Shown here in pieces: positions 38,619 through 51,231 of a stretch of 64,000 bases of DNA. The notes below the pieces were generated by a model. The model was not told where the DNA came from. It saw only the letters and a program-made list of their open reading frames with translations, and did no database searches. The position numbers and the translations under genes are program-made. This DNA is from Duffyella gerundensis. GTDB lineage: Bacteria; Pseudomonadota; Gammaproteobacteria; Enterobacterales; Enterobacteriaceae. Every line of letters begins with the position of its first letter. The first letter of the stretch is position 1. The stretch spans positions 3,506,915-3,570,914 of the forward strand of contig NZ_LN907827.1 of assembly GCF_001517405.1 (NCBI RefSeq). The letters are read 5' to 3'.

Positions 38619-41156
38619 ATGAATTTTACATATATAAAAAATACTCTTATTACAATAATAAGTTTTTTCTGCGCGGCGTCGTTAATCGCCTCAACCGCGG
38701 TACCGGTGCCTAAGGGTTTTGAAGATATTTTTAATGCTCGTCAACAAGGCATTTTTGAGGTGCTGTATGGCGATCTTTCTCTGGGTACATTTAGCGTTGA
38801 TTTTGATCGTCAGGATGTGTTGTTGCTCTCACCGATTGCGGTGGCCGAACAAATTTTTACGGCCGATGCTACCTCGCTTACTCTGTCTCAGGCTGCGCTG
38901 TTGTCCGCATTGTCGGCACCTCTGAAGCGGCTTTCTGCAGATGCCGCTGGCGACAGTGATATTGGTGTCATGCTTGATGAGAGCAACGCAACGTTACGTG
39001 TGATTCTGCCAGCAAATTTGTTTCGTAGCGATCGCCCGGATAAGGAAAAAAGCTTTATTCCTTATCAGAGCAATCCGGGATTTGTCCATGCACACAACCT
39101 TAATTATCTTGCTGATTCGTATGGCGATAACCTGAGCCTGAGCGCCAGCGAAACGCTTAATTTTACCGGAAATACCTATCTACGAAGCGCATGGAGTTAC
39201 GCACGCGATACGGATTTTAGTCTTGAGGAATTGGCACTTTATCTGGAACATAAGAATCAACGTTTTAAGATGGGCCGGCAGCGCCTTAGCGACAACCTTA
39301 TTACCGGCACGCCTTCTGCATCCTACAGTTTTTTTAACCCCGTAAGTTTTGATGGTATCGCGCTGGGTTACATGGGCGACAACTATCTTTCTGCTGGCAC
39401 CGGTGCTGCTTCACCGGTGACGATTTATTTGCCCCAGGCGGGAACCGTTGAGGTCTATCGCCAGGGGCGAATGATCGATATTCAACAGTTTCCGGCAGGG
39501 CTACAGCATCTTGATACTGCCAGCTGGCCAGCGGGCGGCTACGACGTACTGCTGGTATCCAGGCTTATTAACGGTGCCAGAGAGGAGAAGAGCCAGCCAT
39601 TTTTCAAGCGTAACGGCACCTTTCACTCTGGAGAGGTTGAATACATTCTGCAGTTTGGCCGCTATGACCCGCGTCAGGGAGCACTGCTCGCCCGCACAAA
39701 AGCCGGCATTAACAGCCGCTATAACATCAGCAATCATCTGGTGAGCAATGTTTCACTTGCCTGGACGTCGCCAACCGCATTTTCCGTCGGCGGCGGCCTG
39801 TTAACAGACGACAACCGTCTTTTTGCCAGTAGTAGTCTGGATATACCAATAAACAGCTGGTTTGCCGAGCGTCTGTATGCCGATGGCATTTACGGCGACC
39901 AGGGAAGCCGCGGCTATCAGCTCGGCGCGATGAAGAATCTCTACCGTCTCGGGCTTAATTTCAGCTACCGGGACTATCTGTATAAAGGTGATGAAGAGGG
40001 CTATCGACGTTTTGGCGTGGTACCCGCATGGGATTTTGAATCATGGCAATTTGGTGCCACGACATTTATTCCGGGGAATATCGGCCTGAGCCTGAGCTAT
40101 GGATTGAACACGTTTTATCAGCAGTATGGACGTGAGAATAAATCAGCGTTTAAAAGCTGGGATATTAATCTCAATCGCGACTTCTCTCTGGCTGACAGCC
40201 TTAACCTGCGCGTTGACGTGGGCTATCACCACGGCATTAATGAATACGTTGGCCGGTATAACTACAACAACACTACCGAAGATCGTATTTATGCTCAGTT
40301 AACGCTCGGTATGCGCGAACGAAGTTTTGATCACTATCAGGCATTACATGTGCGGACCCGTCTGAGCGACGATCATAAAAATAATTACGGCGCTGACTAT
40401 GCGCTCAATCTGGATAATCCGGCCTTTGATCGCGCCAGCCGATATGTTGTCAACGCCAGCGTCAACCGCAGCGCAGATGACAGCAACAACATCGGTGCGG
40501 GTGCAAGCATTGATAACCGCTTTGGTTCGACGTCCGTCGGTGTTTCGCAATCTTTCGGCACCTCTGATTATCGTCAACATTATCTTTCACAACGCGGCGG
40601 ATTCGCCGTCGGTGGCGGCGAGATCGCCTTCGGTAAAATGGAAAATGCTGCGGCGCTAATCGTGGATGCCAGTACGCTGCCAAAAGATCAGTTTTTCGAA
40701 GTGCGAAACCGCAGTAATGAACCGGTAATCATTAAAGGTGGACAGAAAACCACGTTGAGTATGACGCCTTATCAAAAGATTGCGCCGAAAGCGGAGCAGT
40801 TGTTCACCGTTAAAAATAATGCCTTTTATACGTTAAAAACCACAAGTCCTTCCACCTGGGCTATGCCCGGGCAGGTTTATCACGTCAGGCTCGCCGCAAC
40901 TCAAAATCTTACCGTCACCGGCCGTCTTTATCTGGCGGGGCGCCCTTTGGCCAATGCCCGCGTGGTTGGCGCCAATGCCATGACCGATGAGGAAGGATTG
41001 TTCGTAGGTGATTATCAGCTGGAAAGTCATCAGCAGCTTAACGCGCTTTCAGTACAAAAGGATGGCCAGGCTTACCTGTGCCCGCTCATTGAGCAGGAGA
41101 TCAAAATGACGCAAGGCGTTATGCAAATTCGTGAGGTGAATTGTGAAATTGAATAA
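38619..41156 (+). CDS. CS1-type (alpha) fimbrial outer-membrane usher
   Basis: The 845 aa start with a signal sequence (about 1-26). An N-terminal plug/periplasmic part follows, and then a long beta-barrel region of alternating aromatic strands (SLSYGLNTFYQQYG, FGVVPAWDFESWQFG). The C-terminus has two cysteines (AYLCPL and EVNCEIE). Length and pattern fit CfaC/CooC/TcfC-type ushers rather than FimD. It recruits chaperone-subunit complexes and threads the fimbria out. It overlaps the chaperone gene by 14 nt. Confidence 0.88.
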   Translation: MNFTYIKNTLITIISFFCAASLIASTAVPVPKGFEDIFNARQQGIFEVLYGDLSLGTFSVDFDRQDVLLLSPIAVAEQIFTADATSLTLSQAALLSALSAPLKRLSADAAGDSDIGVMLDESNATLRVILPANLFRSDRPDKEKSFIPYQSNPGFVHAHNLNYLADSYGDNLSLSASETLNFTGNTYLRSAWSYARDTDFSLEELALYLEHKNQRFKMGRQRLSDNLITGTPSASYSFFNPVSFDGIALGYMGDNYLSAGTGAASPVTIYLPQAGTVEVYRQGRMIDIQQFPAGLQHLDTASWPAGGYDVLLVSRLINGAREEKSQPFFKRNGTFHSGEVEYILQFGRYDPRQGALLARTKAGINSRYNISNHLVSNVSLAWTSPTAFSVGGGLLTDDNRLFASSSLDIPINSWFAERLYADGIYGDQGSRGYQLGAMKNLYRLGLNFSYRDYLYKGDEEGYRRFGVVPAWDFESWQFGATTFIPGNIGLSLSYGLNTFYQQYGRENKSAFKSWDINLNRDFSLADSLNLRVDVGYHHGINEYVGRYNYNNTTEDRIYAQLTLGMRERSFDHYQALHVRTRLSDDHKNNYGADYALNLDNPAFDRASRYVVNASVNRSADDSNNIGAGASIDNRFGSTSVGVSQSFGTSDYRQHYLSQRGGFAVGGGEIAFGKMENAAALIVDASTLPKDQFFEVRNRSNEPVIIKGGQKTTLSMTPYQKIAPKAEQLFTVKNNAFYTLKTTSPSTWAMPGQVYHVRLAATQNLTVTGRLYLAGRPLANARVVGANAMTDEEGLFVGDYQLESHQQLNALSVQKDGQAYLCPLIEQEIKMTQGVMQIREVNCEIE

Positions 41157-41844
41157 ATGGTACACGCTTCCTTTCTGTGTCGTATTAGCGGTGGCCAGCG
41201 TGCAGGCTATTGAGGTTTTTCCGGTGGTTAAAGAGATACGTCAGGATACGCCTCGTGAAAACTTTATTTCTGTACGTTCGGCATTACGAGCACAGGATAA
41301 CGCCACGCCCACTGATAGCGAACGCTATGAATTTGTGACGCTGGAGTTGTTCAGAGTCACTAATCCTGGTGACAACAATGAGAATCGTATCAAAGAGTTG
41401 GGTGCAGCGGATCCGACGTTGCTTTTTAGCCCCAGCAAGCTGATTGTCCCTTATGGCGAAGAGCGCAAAGTCAGGATTCTGCCGCTTAAATCGGTGAGTC
41501 ATGAAACAGTTTATCGGCTGCGAATTCGGCCCAGCTACCCGGAACAGGAGCTGGATAAAGGCAAGGTTCGCTTTGCCGTTGGTTATGACGTCCTATTACG
41601 GTATCTGCCTGAGGGCAAGCATGACAGAGGAATTAGCCTGAATTGTAAGGGTAATTCGTGGACAATAACCGCAACCGGCAACGTGCGCAGCGAGTTGCGC
41701 AACCTTGTTATTGACGGTCGACAAGATCGGAAATCATTCAATATCTATCCCACGCACCCACGTACGTTAAGCGTCAGCAAACGCCTGGCATTCGAAATGG
41801 ATGGCAAGCTGCATGTCTATGAGCAATGCCAACATCGGGAGTAA
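41143..41844 (+). CDS. CS1-type fimbrial periplasmic chaperone
   Basis: This 233-aa secreted protein (signal peptide to about VQA/IEVFP) has an immunoglobulin-like layout. The first domain holds LFSPSKLIVPYGEERKVRIL and VYRLRIRPSYPE; the second ends in an MDGKLHVYEQC strand. This fits alpha-family chaperones such as CfaA/CooB, which hold subunits ready for the usher. Its position directly after the usher supports this. Confidence 0.82.
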   Translation: MKLNKWYTLPFCVVLAVASVQAIEVFPVVKEIRQDTPRENFISVRSALRAQDNATPTDSERYEFVTLELFRVTNPGDNNENRIKELGAADPTLLFSPSKLIVPYGEERKVRILPLKSVSHETVYRLRIRPSYPEQELDKGKVRFAVGYDVLLRYLPEGKHDRGISLNCKGNSWTITATGNVRSELRNLVIDGRQDRKSFNIYPTHPRTLSVSKRLAFEMDGKLHVYEQCQHRE

Positions 41845-41848
41845 ACAG

Positions 41849-42736
41849 ATGATGAAATTACTGCTCTGCAGTGCGCTGCTGTTACCGCTGTACGTCAGCG
41901 CGGAAACGGCACTGGTGATTTATGTTCAGCCGGGCGGCGGCTTTAAAATGCTGACGGAGGGTGGCAACACCGGTGGAGCAGGAATAGTGCAATTTCAGCA
42001 GGCGGCGGAAAAACCACTGGCTATTCAGCTTCTTCCTGACGGCACGGCGCAGTGTGAAAATGGCATGCTTAGTGTGGCTTCATTTTCACTCTCATTTCGT
42101 CATGCAATATCATCCGAAAAACTACTCTGCGGTGCGTCATGGCATCTTGAAAGTGTTTCCCGCCAACGCTGGATAAACCTGCAGCCTGAGATTTCCTTTA
42201 AAGGTGAAAGACGGGCATTGATGCAGCTGGCTTCAGCAACACGACTGCAAATTGGTCATCTCCGTGCTCAAACTGCAGGCAATACTGCTTCAACGTCGCC
42301 GATCTATCTGGATCTTAGCGCGATCGATTCCGATGCTTCAGTGTTATCTGCACGTTTTGATAAACCTGCACTGGGCTTCGGTGAAGTGGGTGACACACGT
42401 GATGCACTGGCCAGTGCGCGTTTGCGCATTACCAAAACAGCCCTCGCTACCAGTAACGCATTGCCCTATCGGCTGGGGTTTGAATCGACACAGCAATCTA
42501 ATAATCAATGGCAGCTCCGCACGCCTTCTGGGGAAGAAAGTATGCCTTATCACATTATTATTGCAGGTAAGAGTATCGTGCCCAGCGACAGGATCTACGG
42601 GCAGCTTCCGGCAGGCGAAGTGACCAGTGAAGAGATCGAGATTCAGTTTCGGCTTGAAGGTAAACAAACTCGAGGTATGGCTGCCGGTACACGTTTAACA
42701 GACAGGCTAACTGCTGTCATTACTCCGGAAGGGTAA
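41849..42736 (+). CDS. Secreted protein of the fimbrial operon, possible tip or minor subunit
   Basis: The start at 41849 (or ATG 41852) is set by GGGAG 8 nt upstream and gives about 295 aa, with signal peptide MMKLLLCSALLLPLYVSA. The mature chain is beta-rich, with two cysteines (AQCENG, KLLCGAS), and ends RLTDRLTAVITPEG, like a subunit donor-strand groove. It is longer than a pilin and shorter than CfaE-type tip adhesins (about 360 aa). I do not recognise a specific family. Tip adhesin, adaptor or second chaperone are all possible. Confidence 0.6.
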   Translation: MMKLLLCSALLLPLYVSAETALVIYVQPGGGFKMLTEGGNTGGAGIVQFQQAAEKPLAIQLLPDGTAQCENGMLSVASFSLSFRHAISSEKLLCGASWHLESVSRQRWINLQPEISFKGERRALMQLASATRLQIGHLRAQTAGNTASTSPIYLDLSAIDSDASVLSARFDKPALGFGEVGDTRDALASARLRITKTALATSNALPYRLGFESTQQSNNQWQLRTPSGEESMPYHIIIAGKSIVPSDRIYGQLPAGEVTSEEIEIQFRLEGKQTRGMAAGTRLTDRLTAVITPEG

Positions 42737-42742
42737 CAAAAA

Positions 42743-43252
42743 ATGATAAAGAAAATAGTTACAAGATTTTTACTGGCATTTGCGGCAGTGCCCGCGGTGC
42801 AAGCAGCAACGTCTGTGAAAACATCGATTGATGTTCAGGCTGAGATCAGTACCAGCGTAAGAATATATGTTGATGGGCGAGATGTGACGAACGGTGCAAT
42901 TAGCCTGGTGCTGGAGAACCAAGGCGGTTATATGACAGCCAGAACACCGGCATTTCATTTCATAGGTAATGCTAATTCTGTTGGCCTGCGGTTCAACGCG
43001 TTGAATGATAGCGATCTTATCTCAGAAAATAACGATCGTATGAAAATAAACACAACATGGATTACCCCTGATGGAGCTGAGTCAGCAACCAGCTTTCCCG
43101 TATACAATCAGCAAGTTTATCCCAACTTTTCTGACGTACCGGATCCACAACGCGGTGTGAGGGTGAATTTTGTTTCTGCACAACGCAGCGAAACCTATCC
43201 TTTAGGACGTTATAGCGGCACGTTCGAAGTACTTGTTACGCCATCCGTTTAG
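42743..43252 (+). CDS. Third CS1-type pilin subunit
   Basis: The 169 aa have a signal peptide cut near AVQAA/TSVKT, donor strand VKTSIDVQAEISTSVRIYV, and C-terminus GRYSGTFEVLVTPSV, the same ending pattern as the first pilin. It lies 6 bp after the preceding gene and is last in the operon. It is likely a minor or alternative pilin. Confidence 0.8.
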   Translation: MIKKIVTRFLLAFAAVPAVQAATSVKTSIDVQAEISTSVRIYVDGRDVTNGAISLVLENQGGYMTARTPAFHFIGNANSVGLRFNALNDSDLISENNDRMKINTTWITPDGAESATSFPVYNQQVYPNFSDVPDPQRGVRVNFVSAQRSETYPLGRYSGTFEVLVTPSV

Positions 43253-43330
43253 CGCGATGGCTAATCATAATATTGCTACAGGATATTTGGCGTACGTTTT
43301 AGTACAGGTTATTTAGTGAAGAGTTCAGCA

Positions 43331-43361
43331 GGGGCTTACGTAAAGCGTGGGCCCTTTTTTA
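43331..43361 (+). terminator. Terminator of the CS1-type fimbrial operon
   Basis: The stem GGGCTTACG (43332-43340) and CGTGGGCCC (43346-43354), with two G-T pairs and a 5-nt loop, is followed by TTTTTT. It ends the pilus island transcript before the rrn tail. Confidence 0.85.
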
Positions 43362-43471
43362 TAGGCCTGCATAATCAAATAAAAATCATTTTGCAGTTAA
43401 ATGCCAGCAACGTCATTTAGCACAATTATTACAATTGATGCTTTAAAACCAGCCTGTAAAGGAGATTGCAG

Positions 43472-43519
43472 ATGAATGAAGGGCTTCTGATCCGGGTGTA
43501 TAATGGGCGCAATAAGTAA
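43472..43519 (+). CDS. Possible 15-residue peptide
   Basis: A short frame, MNEGLLIRVYNGRNK, has a well-placed GGAG ribosome site (43461-43464, 7 nt before ATG). It lies between the fimbrial terminator and the rrn tail, and a TATAAT-like string occurs within it. It may be a remnant of a longer gene or chance; there is no family evidence. Confidence 0.2.
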   Translation: MNEGLLIRVYNGRNK

Positions 43520-43570
43520 CCTGAAACGGATCGCAGGCTGCGGGAGAAGGAAAATTATATATATCAGAGT

Positions 43571-43710
43571 GGGTTCTGGGGTAGGGTCTGGTTCGGGCCC
43601 GGGATCGCGCCGCCGGGGCCGCGCAGGCCGGCCGCATTATCGCCGGCCCGCTCCGGCGGGTAAAGCCCCCGCTCGCCGCGGCCGGCCGTCGCCCCGGCAA
43701 TCCGGAGAGC
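43571..43710. other. GC-extreme block beyond the rrn terminator
   Basis: By hand count 111 of 140 bases are G or C. The first third has five G-runs on the plus strand (43571-73, 43578-81, 43584-86, 43595-97, 43601-03), a possible quadruplex with one 8-nt loop. Inverted repeats follow: GGCCGGC (43626-43632) with GCCGGCC (43642-43648), and CCCGC (43647-43651) with GCGGG (43656-43660). No gene or known rrn T2 terminator is recognised. Confidence 0.7.
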
Positions 43711-43732
43711 GCCTTATTTTTTCCATGGGAAA

Positions 43733-43758
43733 GGGCCCCGCGCTTTCGCGCGGGGCCC
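43733..43758 (-). terminator. rrn operon terminator
   Basis: A perfect 11-bp stem, GGGCCCCGCGC and GCGCGGGGCCC, closes on a four-base loop 10 bp beyond the 5S 3' end. On the minus strand it is followed by only TTT, then CCC, so it relies on stem strength. Confidence 0.8.
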
Positions 43759-43768
43759 TTCTGGTTTG

Positions 43769-43888
43769 ATGCCTGGCAGTTCCCTACTCTCGCATGGGGA
43801 GACCCCACACTACCATCGGCGCTACGGCGTTTCACTTCTGAGTTCGGCATGGGGTCAGGTGGGACCACCGCGCTAGTGCCGCCAGGCA
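43769..43888 (-). rRNA. rrf: 5S ribosomal RNA
   Basis: The gene is 120 nt, beginning TGCCTGGC and ending GCCAGGCAT, close to E. coli 5S throughout (CCCACCTGACCCCATGCCG block). It is the last gene of the rrn operon. Confidence 0.98.
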
Positions 43889-43984
43889 AATTCTGTTCCG
43901 GACCCCCCCAAAAAAGGCGGGCCCGATAATCCGGTACGTGCTGAAAATTGAAACCGCGTCACTGCAAAACGCCTGTGGCGTTGT

Positions 43985-46889
<2,905 letters not shown>

Positions 46890-47017
46890 TCACAACCCAC
46901 AGGCGTCTCGTGAGACGCTGCGGTCATAAGCGTGACGCGAACACGCCGCTCTCTGCGCCCCTTATTACGGAGGGACGCGGCGGCGTGTCGTTTTCAATTT
47001 TCAGCTTTGTTCCGGAT

Positions 47018-47029
47018 TGTTAAAGAGCA
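47018..47029 (-). promoter_or_regulatory. boxA in the 16S-23S spacer
   Basis: TGCTCTTTAACA on the minus strand, the rrn antitermination signal bound by NusB-NusE, lies between tRNA-Glu and 23S. The rest of the 16S-23S spacer is GC-rich without further genes. Confidence 0.85.
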
Positions 47030-47103
47030 AATATCACAAAGGACACCCGCGGGCGCACTTCAGGCTATTTTTCAGCGACACCTTTCACCTGTCACCGAGC
47101 AGG

Positions 47104-47176
47104 TGGCGTCCCCTAGGGATTCGAACCCCTGTTGCCGCCGTGAAAGGGCGGAGTCCTAACCGCTAGACGAAGGGAC
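47104..47176 (-). tRNA. gltT: tRNA-Glu (TTC) in the rrn spacer, structurally aberrant
   Basis: The anticodon loop CTTTCAC and anticodon stem CCGCC/GGCGG are perfect and CCA is encoded. The gene is only 73 nt. Against E. coli tRNA-Glu it has three C instead of four in the 5' acceptor (GTCCCTTCG) and three C instead of four in the 3' side of the T stem (TTCGAATCCCTAGG). The D-loop is also one base shorter, which is normal variation. One base is thus missing at the acceptor/D junction and one in the T stem. It may be a decaying copy, or a sequence or assembly error. The symbol follows the E. coli rrnB copy. Confidence 0.75.
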
Positions 47177-47266
47177 ACACAAGGTGTCTCGACTTCGCAG
47201 CCGTCCTGCTTCTTTACTTTCTATCAGACAATCTGTGTGGACACTGCGCGGGAAGGTATCTTCAGG

Positions 47267-48808
<1,542 letters not shown>

Positions 48809-48960
48809 AAAGTTCGATTTGCTTCAACTCGTGAAGCGATGCTCAAGGAAAACGTCGTAATGAATTTCAATACGTGTTCACTCTTAAGACTTGATATTTT
48901 TTTGCGTCCGGAGACGCTGATATCAATCCTGCGAGTGCCCACACAGATTGTCTGATAAAT

Positions 48961-48972
48961 TGTTAAAGAGCA
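48961..48972 (-). promoter_or_regulatory. Leader boxA of the rrn operon
   Basis: TGCTCTTTAACA on the minus strand lies about 150 bp before the 16S 5' end and is the site for rrn antitermination complex assembly. Confidence 0.9.
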
Positions 48973-49011
48973 GCGCAACCGGCGGGTTAACCGTCCGTTG
49001 CGAGGTGGCGT

Positions 49012-49039
49012 ATATTACGCTTTCCTCCTTCGGAGTCAA
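49012..49039 (-). promoter_or_regulatory. rrn promoter P2
   Basis: TTGACT (plus 49034-49039), a 16-bp spacer, and TATA-type -10 TAATAT (plus 49012-49017) lie 204-231 bp upstream of 16S. The position matches P2 of E. coli rrn operons. Confidence 0.85.
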
Positions 49040-49131
49040 TCCCTTTTCTCAGGATTTTTTCCGGCGGTTCAGCTTCCCGAACCTCCTGACGCGCCGCTGT
49101 GTAAGCCGTTGTTCCGTGTCAGTGGAGGCGC

Positions 49132-49190
49132 ATTATAGGGAATTTCTGCAGGCTGACAAGGGCTAATTTTAAAATAAATTCTGACTGCTT
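49132..49190 (-). promoter_or_regulatory. rrn promoter P1 with UP element
   Basis: TTGTCA (plus 49154-49159), a 16-bp spacer typical of rrn P1, and TATAAT (plus 49132-49137) are followed by a GC-rich discriminator GCGCC. An A/T-only stretch at about 49165-49180 forms the UP element for the alpha subunit. It is the main growth-rate-controlled promoter and lies close to the end of hemG. Confidence 0.9.
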
Positions 49191-49214
49191 TTTTTTCATT
49201 CAAAGCGATGCTTT

Positions 49215-49751
49215 TCACTTCGATTTGACCGGAAAACAGGCAAATTCACGGGCAAAACTGGCAACCTGCTGCCAGTCTGTATACTCCACTTCTTTTGTTT
49301 TATCCGTTTCACCGCCGGTCATCTTCATAATCAACTGAATCATCACGCGATCCAGCCAGCCATAACGCGGATAACGCAGCGCACCGGCAAACACCGCACA
49401 GCAATCGGGCTGCCACGGCGACGTAAGTAGAAACTTCCGCATATAGGCATTGGTCTGCGGCGTGCGTTTTTCTGGTTTACGCGCGGTAAGGTTAACGCAG
49501 AAGAAACCTGATGGCCTTTGCTGCAAAGCTTCCAGGTTCTGCTTCACAAAATTCGCTACTGCCGAATGAAAACGTCCATAACGAATAGAAGCACCGATAA
49601 GCACGCGATCGTATTGCGCCCAGTCGACCGTACCGACATGCAGGATATCCATCACGTCACATTCCTGCTGCTCTGATATGCATTTGCCTGCATAAGAGGC
49701 AATTTCACGCGTTTGCCCATCACGGCTGGAAAAAAGAATAAGGGCTTTCAT
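49215..49751 (-). CDS. hemG: Menaquinone-dependent protoporphyrinogen oxidase HemG
   Basis: HemG is an FMN flavodoxin-like enzyme that oxidises protoporphyrinogen IX in heme synthesis, linked to the quinone pool. It has 178 aa (181 in E. coli) with FMN loop [14 protein letters not shown] and the HemG insert with [17 protein letters not shown] sequence ([13 protein letters not shown]). It follows trkH by 16 bp. Its position beside an rrn 16S promoter is that of E. coli rrnA. Confidence 0.97.
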   Translation of the reverse strand: MKALILFSSRDGQTREIASYAGKCISEQQECDVMDILHVGTVDWAQYDRVLIGASIRYGRFHSAVANFVKQNLEALQQRPSGFFCVNLTARKPEKRTPQTNAYMRKFLLTSPWQPDCCAVFAGALRYPRYGWLDRVMIQLIMKMTGGETDKTKEVEYTDWQQVASFAREFACFPVKSK

Positions 49752-49767
49752 TACTGTCCTTCTTTAT

Positions 49768-51219
49768 CTATTCACGCCAGAACGTTGGCGTAAAGAGCAC
49801 CAACAGCGTGAAAACTTCGAGGCGGCCGAAAAGCATAGTTGAAATCAATATCCATTTTGCGACATCGTTCATGGAGGTAAAGTTATCCGCTACTACGCCT
49901 AAACCCGGGCCGAGATTGTTTAATGTGGCTGCGACCGCAGCAAACGCGGAGAAGTCATCCACGCCGGTGGCGATGATTGCCAGCATACTGACCAGAAAAA
50001 CCAGCGCATAGGCTGAAAAGAATCCCCATACCGCTTCGAGGATGCGTTCCGGCAGCGCGCGATTGCCCAGCTTAATAGAGTAGACCGCGTTCGGGTGAAC
50101 CAGGCGTTTCAGTTCACGCGAGCCCTGTTTACAGAGCAGCAAAATGCGAATCACTTTTAACCCGCCGCCGGTCGAACCCGCACAGCCGCCAATAAAGGCG
50201 GAGCATAAGAGCAGTACAGGCAGGAAAAGTGGCCAGCGTGCAATGCTATCGGTGGTGAAACCCGCCGTAGTGGCCATCGAGACCACCTGAAAAAAGGCCT
50301 GATTCAGCGTCTGCAACGTAGTGGGATAAACGTTGTGGAACCACAGTACAATGGTGCAGATCAACACCAGCGTCAGCTGGACACCGATAAAAGTACGAAA
50401 TTCCGGATCGCGCCAGTAAACGCGCAGGTTACGTCCGCTGAGCAAAGAGAAATGCAGGCCGTAGTTACAGCCTGAAATCAGCAGGAATATGGCAATAATG
50501 GTGTTGATCGTTGGGCTGTTAAAATAGCCGATGCTGGCATCGTGAGTGGAAAAGCCACCAATGGCGATAGTGGAGAAGCTGTGACCAATCGCATCGAATA
50601 ACGGCATACCAGCCAGCCATAACGCCAGGGCACAGGCGATGGTCAGCAATACATAGATCAGCCACAAAGTTTTAGCCGTTTCAGCAATGCGCGGCCGCAT
50701 CTTATTATCTTTCAGCGGACCGGGCATTTCCGCACGGTAGAGCTGCATGCCGCCGACGCCAAGAATAGGCAGGATCGCCACAGCGAGCACAATAATTCCC
50801 ATGCCGCCAAACCATTGCAGCATCTGGCGATAGAAGAGGATGGCTTTGGGCAATGAGTCGAGCCCGACCAGCGTGGTCGCGCCGGTTGTGGTTAAGCCAG
50901 AGAACGACTCAAAGAAGGCGTCGGTGACCGACAGATTCGGGTGCTCTGAAAAGATAAAAGGCATTGCACCGACGCTGCCCAACACCGTCCAGAACAGCAC
51001 CACAATCAAAAACCCTTCTCGCGGCTTCAGCTCTTTCTTCTGCTTACGGTTGGGCCACCATAATAATGCACCAATAATCAGCGCCATGATAAAGGTCTGA
51101 CTGAAGGCGCGTCCGGCACCGTCGCGATAAAGCAACGCCACCAGCCCGGGCACAATCATCGTGCCTGAGAACAAAATGACCAGCAAACCGACGATGCGGG
51201 TAATGGCACGAAAATGCAT
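49768..51219 (-). CDS. trkH: Potassium uptake channel subunit TrkH
   Basis: TrkH is the inner-membrane K+ channel gated by the NAD-binding protein TrkA. It has 483 aa with four pore-loop repeats. The first filter is TTTGAT (110-115), and later loops are in FSTIAIGGFSTHD, MATTAGFTTDS and ATLNNLGPGLG. The hydrophobic profile fits ten or more membrane segments. It follows yigZ by 12 bp and is probably co-transcribed with pepQ-yigZ-hemG. Confidence 0.97.
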   Translation of the reverse strand: MHFRAITRIVGLLVILFSGTMIVPGLVALLYRDGAGRAFSQTFIMALIIGALLWWPNRKQKKELKPREGFLIVVLFWTVLGSVGAMPFIFSEHPNLSVTDAFFESFSGLTTTGATTLVGLDSLPKAILFYRQMLQWFGGMGIIVLAVAILPILGVGGMQLYRAEMPGPLKDNKMRPRIAETAKTLWLIYVLLTIACALALWLAGMPLFDAIGHSFSTIAIGGFSTHDASIGYFNSPTINTIIAIFLLISGCNYGLHFSLLSGRNLRVYWRDPEFRTFIGVQLTLVLICTIVLWFHNVYPTTLQTLNQAFFQVVSMATTAGFTTDSIARWPLFLPVLLLCSAFIGGCAGSTGGGLKVIRILLLCKQGSRELKRLVHPNAVYSIKLGNRALPERILEAVWGFFSAYALVFLVSMLAIIATGVDDFSAFAAVAATLNNLGPGLGVVADNFTSMNDVAKWILISTMLFGRLEVFTLLVLFTPTFWRE

Positions 51220-51231
51220 TAAGCCGTTTCC

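Noticed and set aside
25197..43361. Search for integrase, transposase, att repeats or tRNA-targeted insertion at the island ends
   Set aside because: None was seen. The nearest tRNA genes (21.1-21.6 kb) are intact and distant, and no duplicated tRNA 3' end was noticed.
43443..43889. A 148-codon minus-strand frame across 5S and the GC-rich tail
   Set aside because: It runs through the 5S gene and the rrn terminator; the length follows from high GC, which lacks stops.
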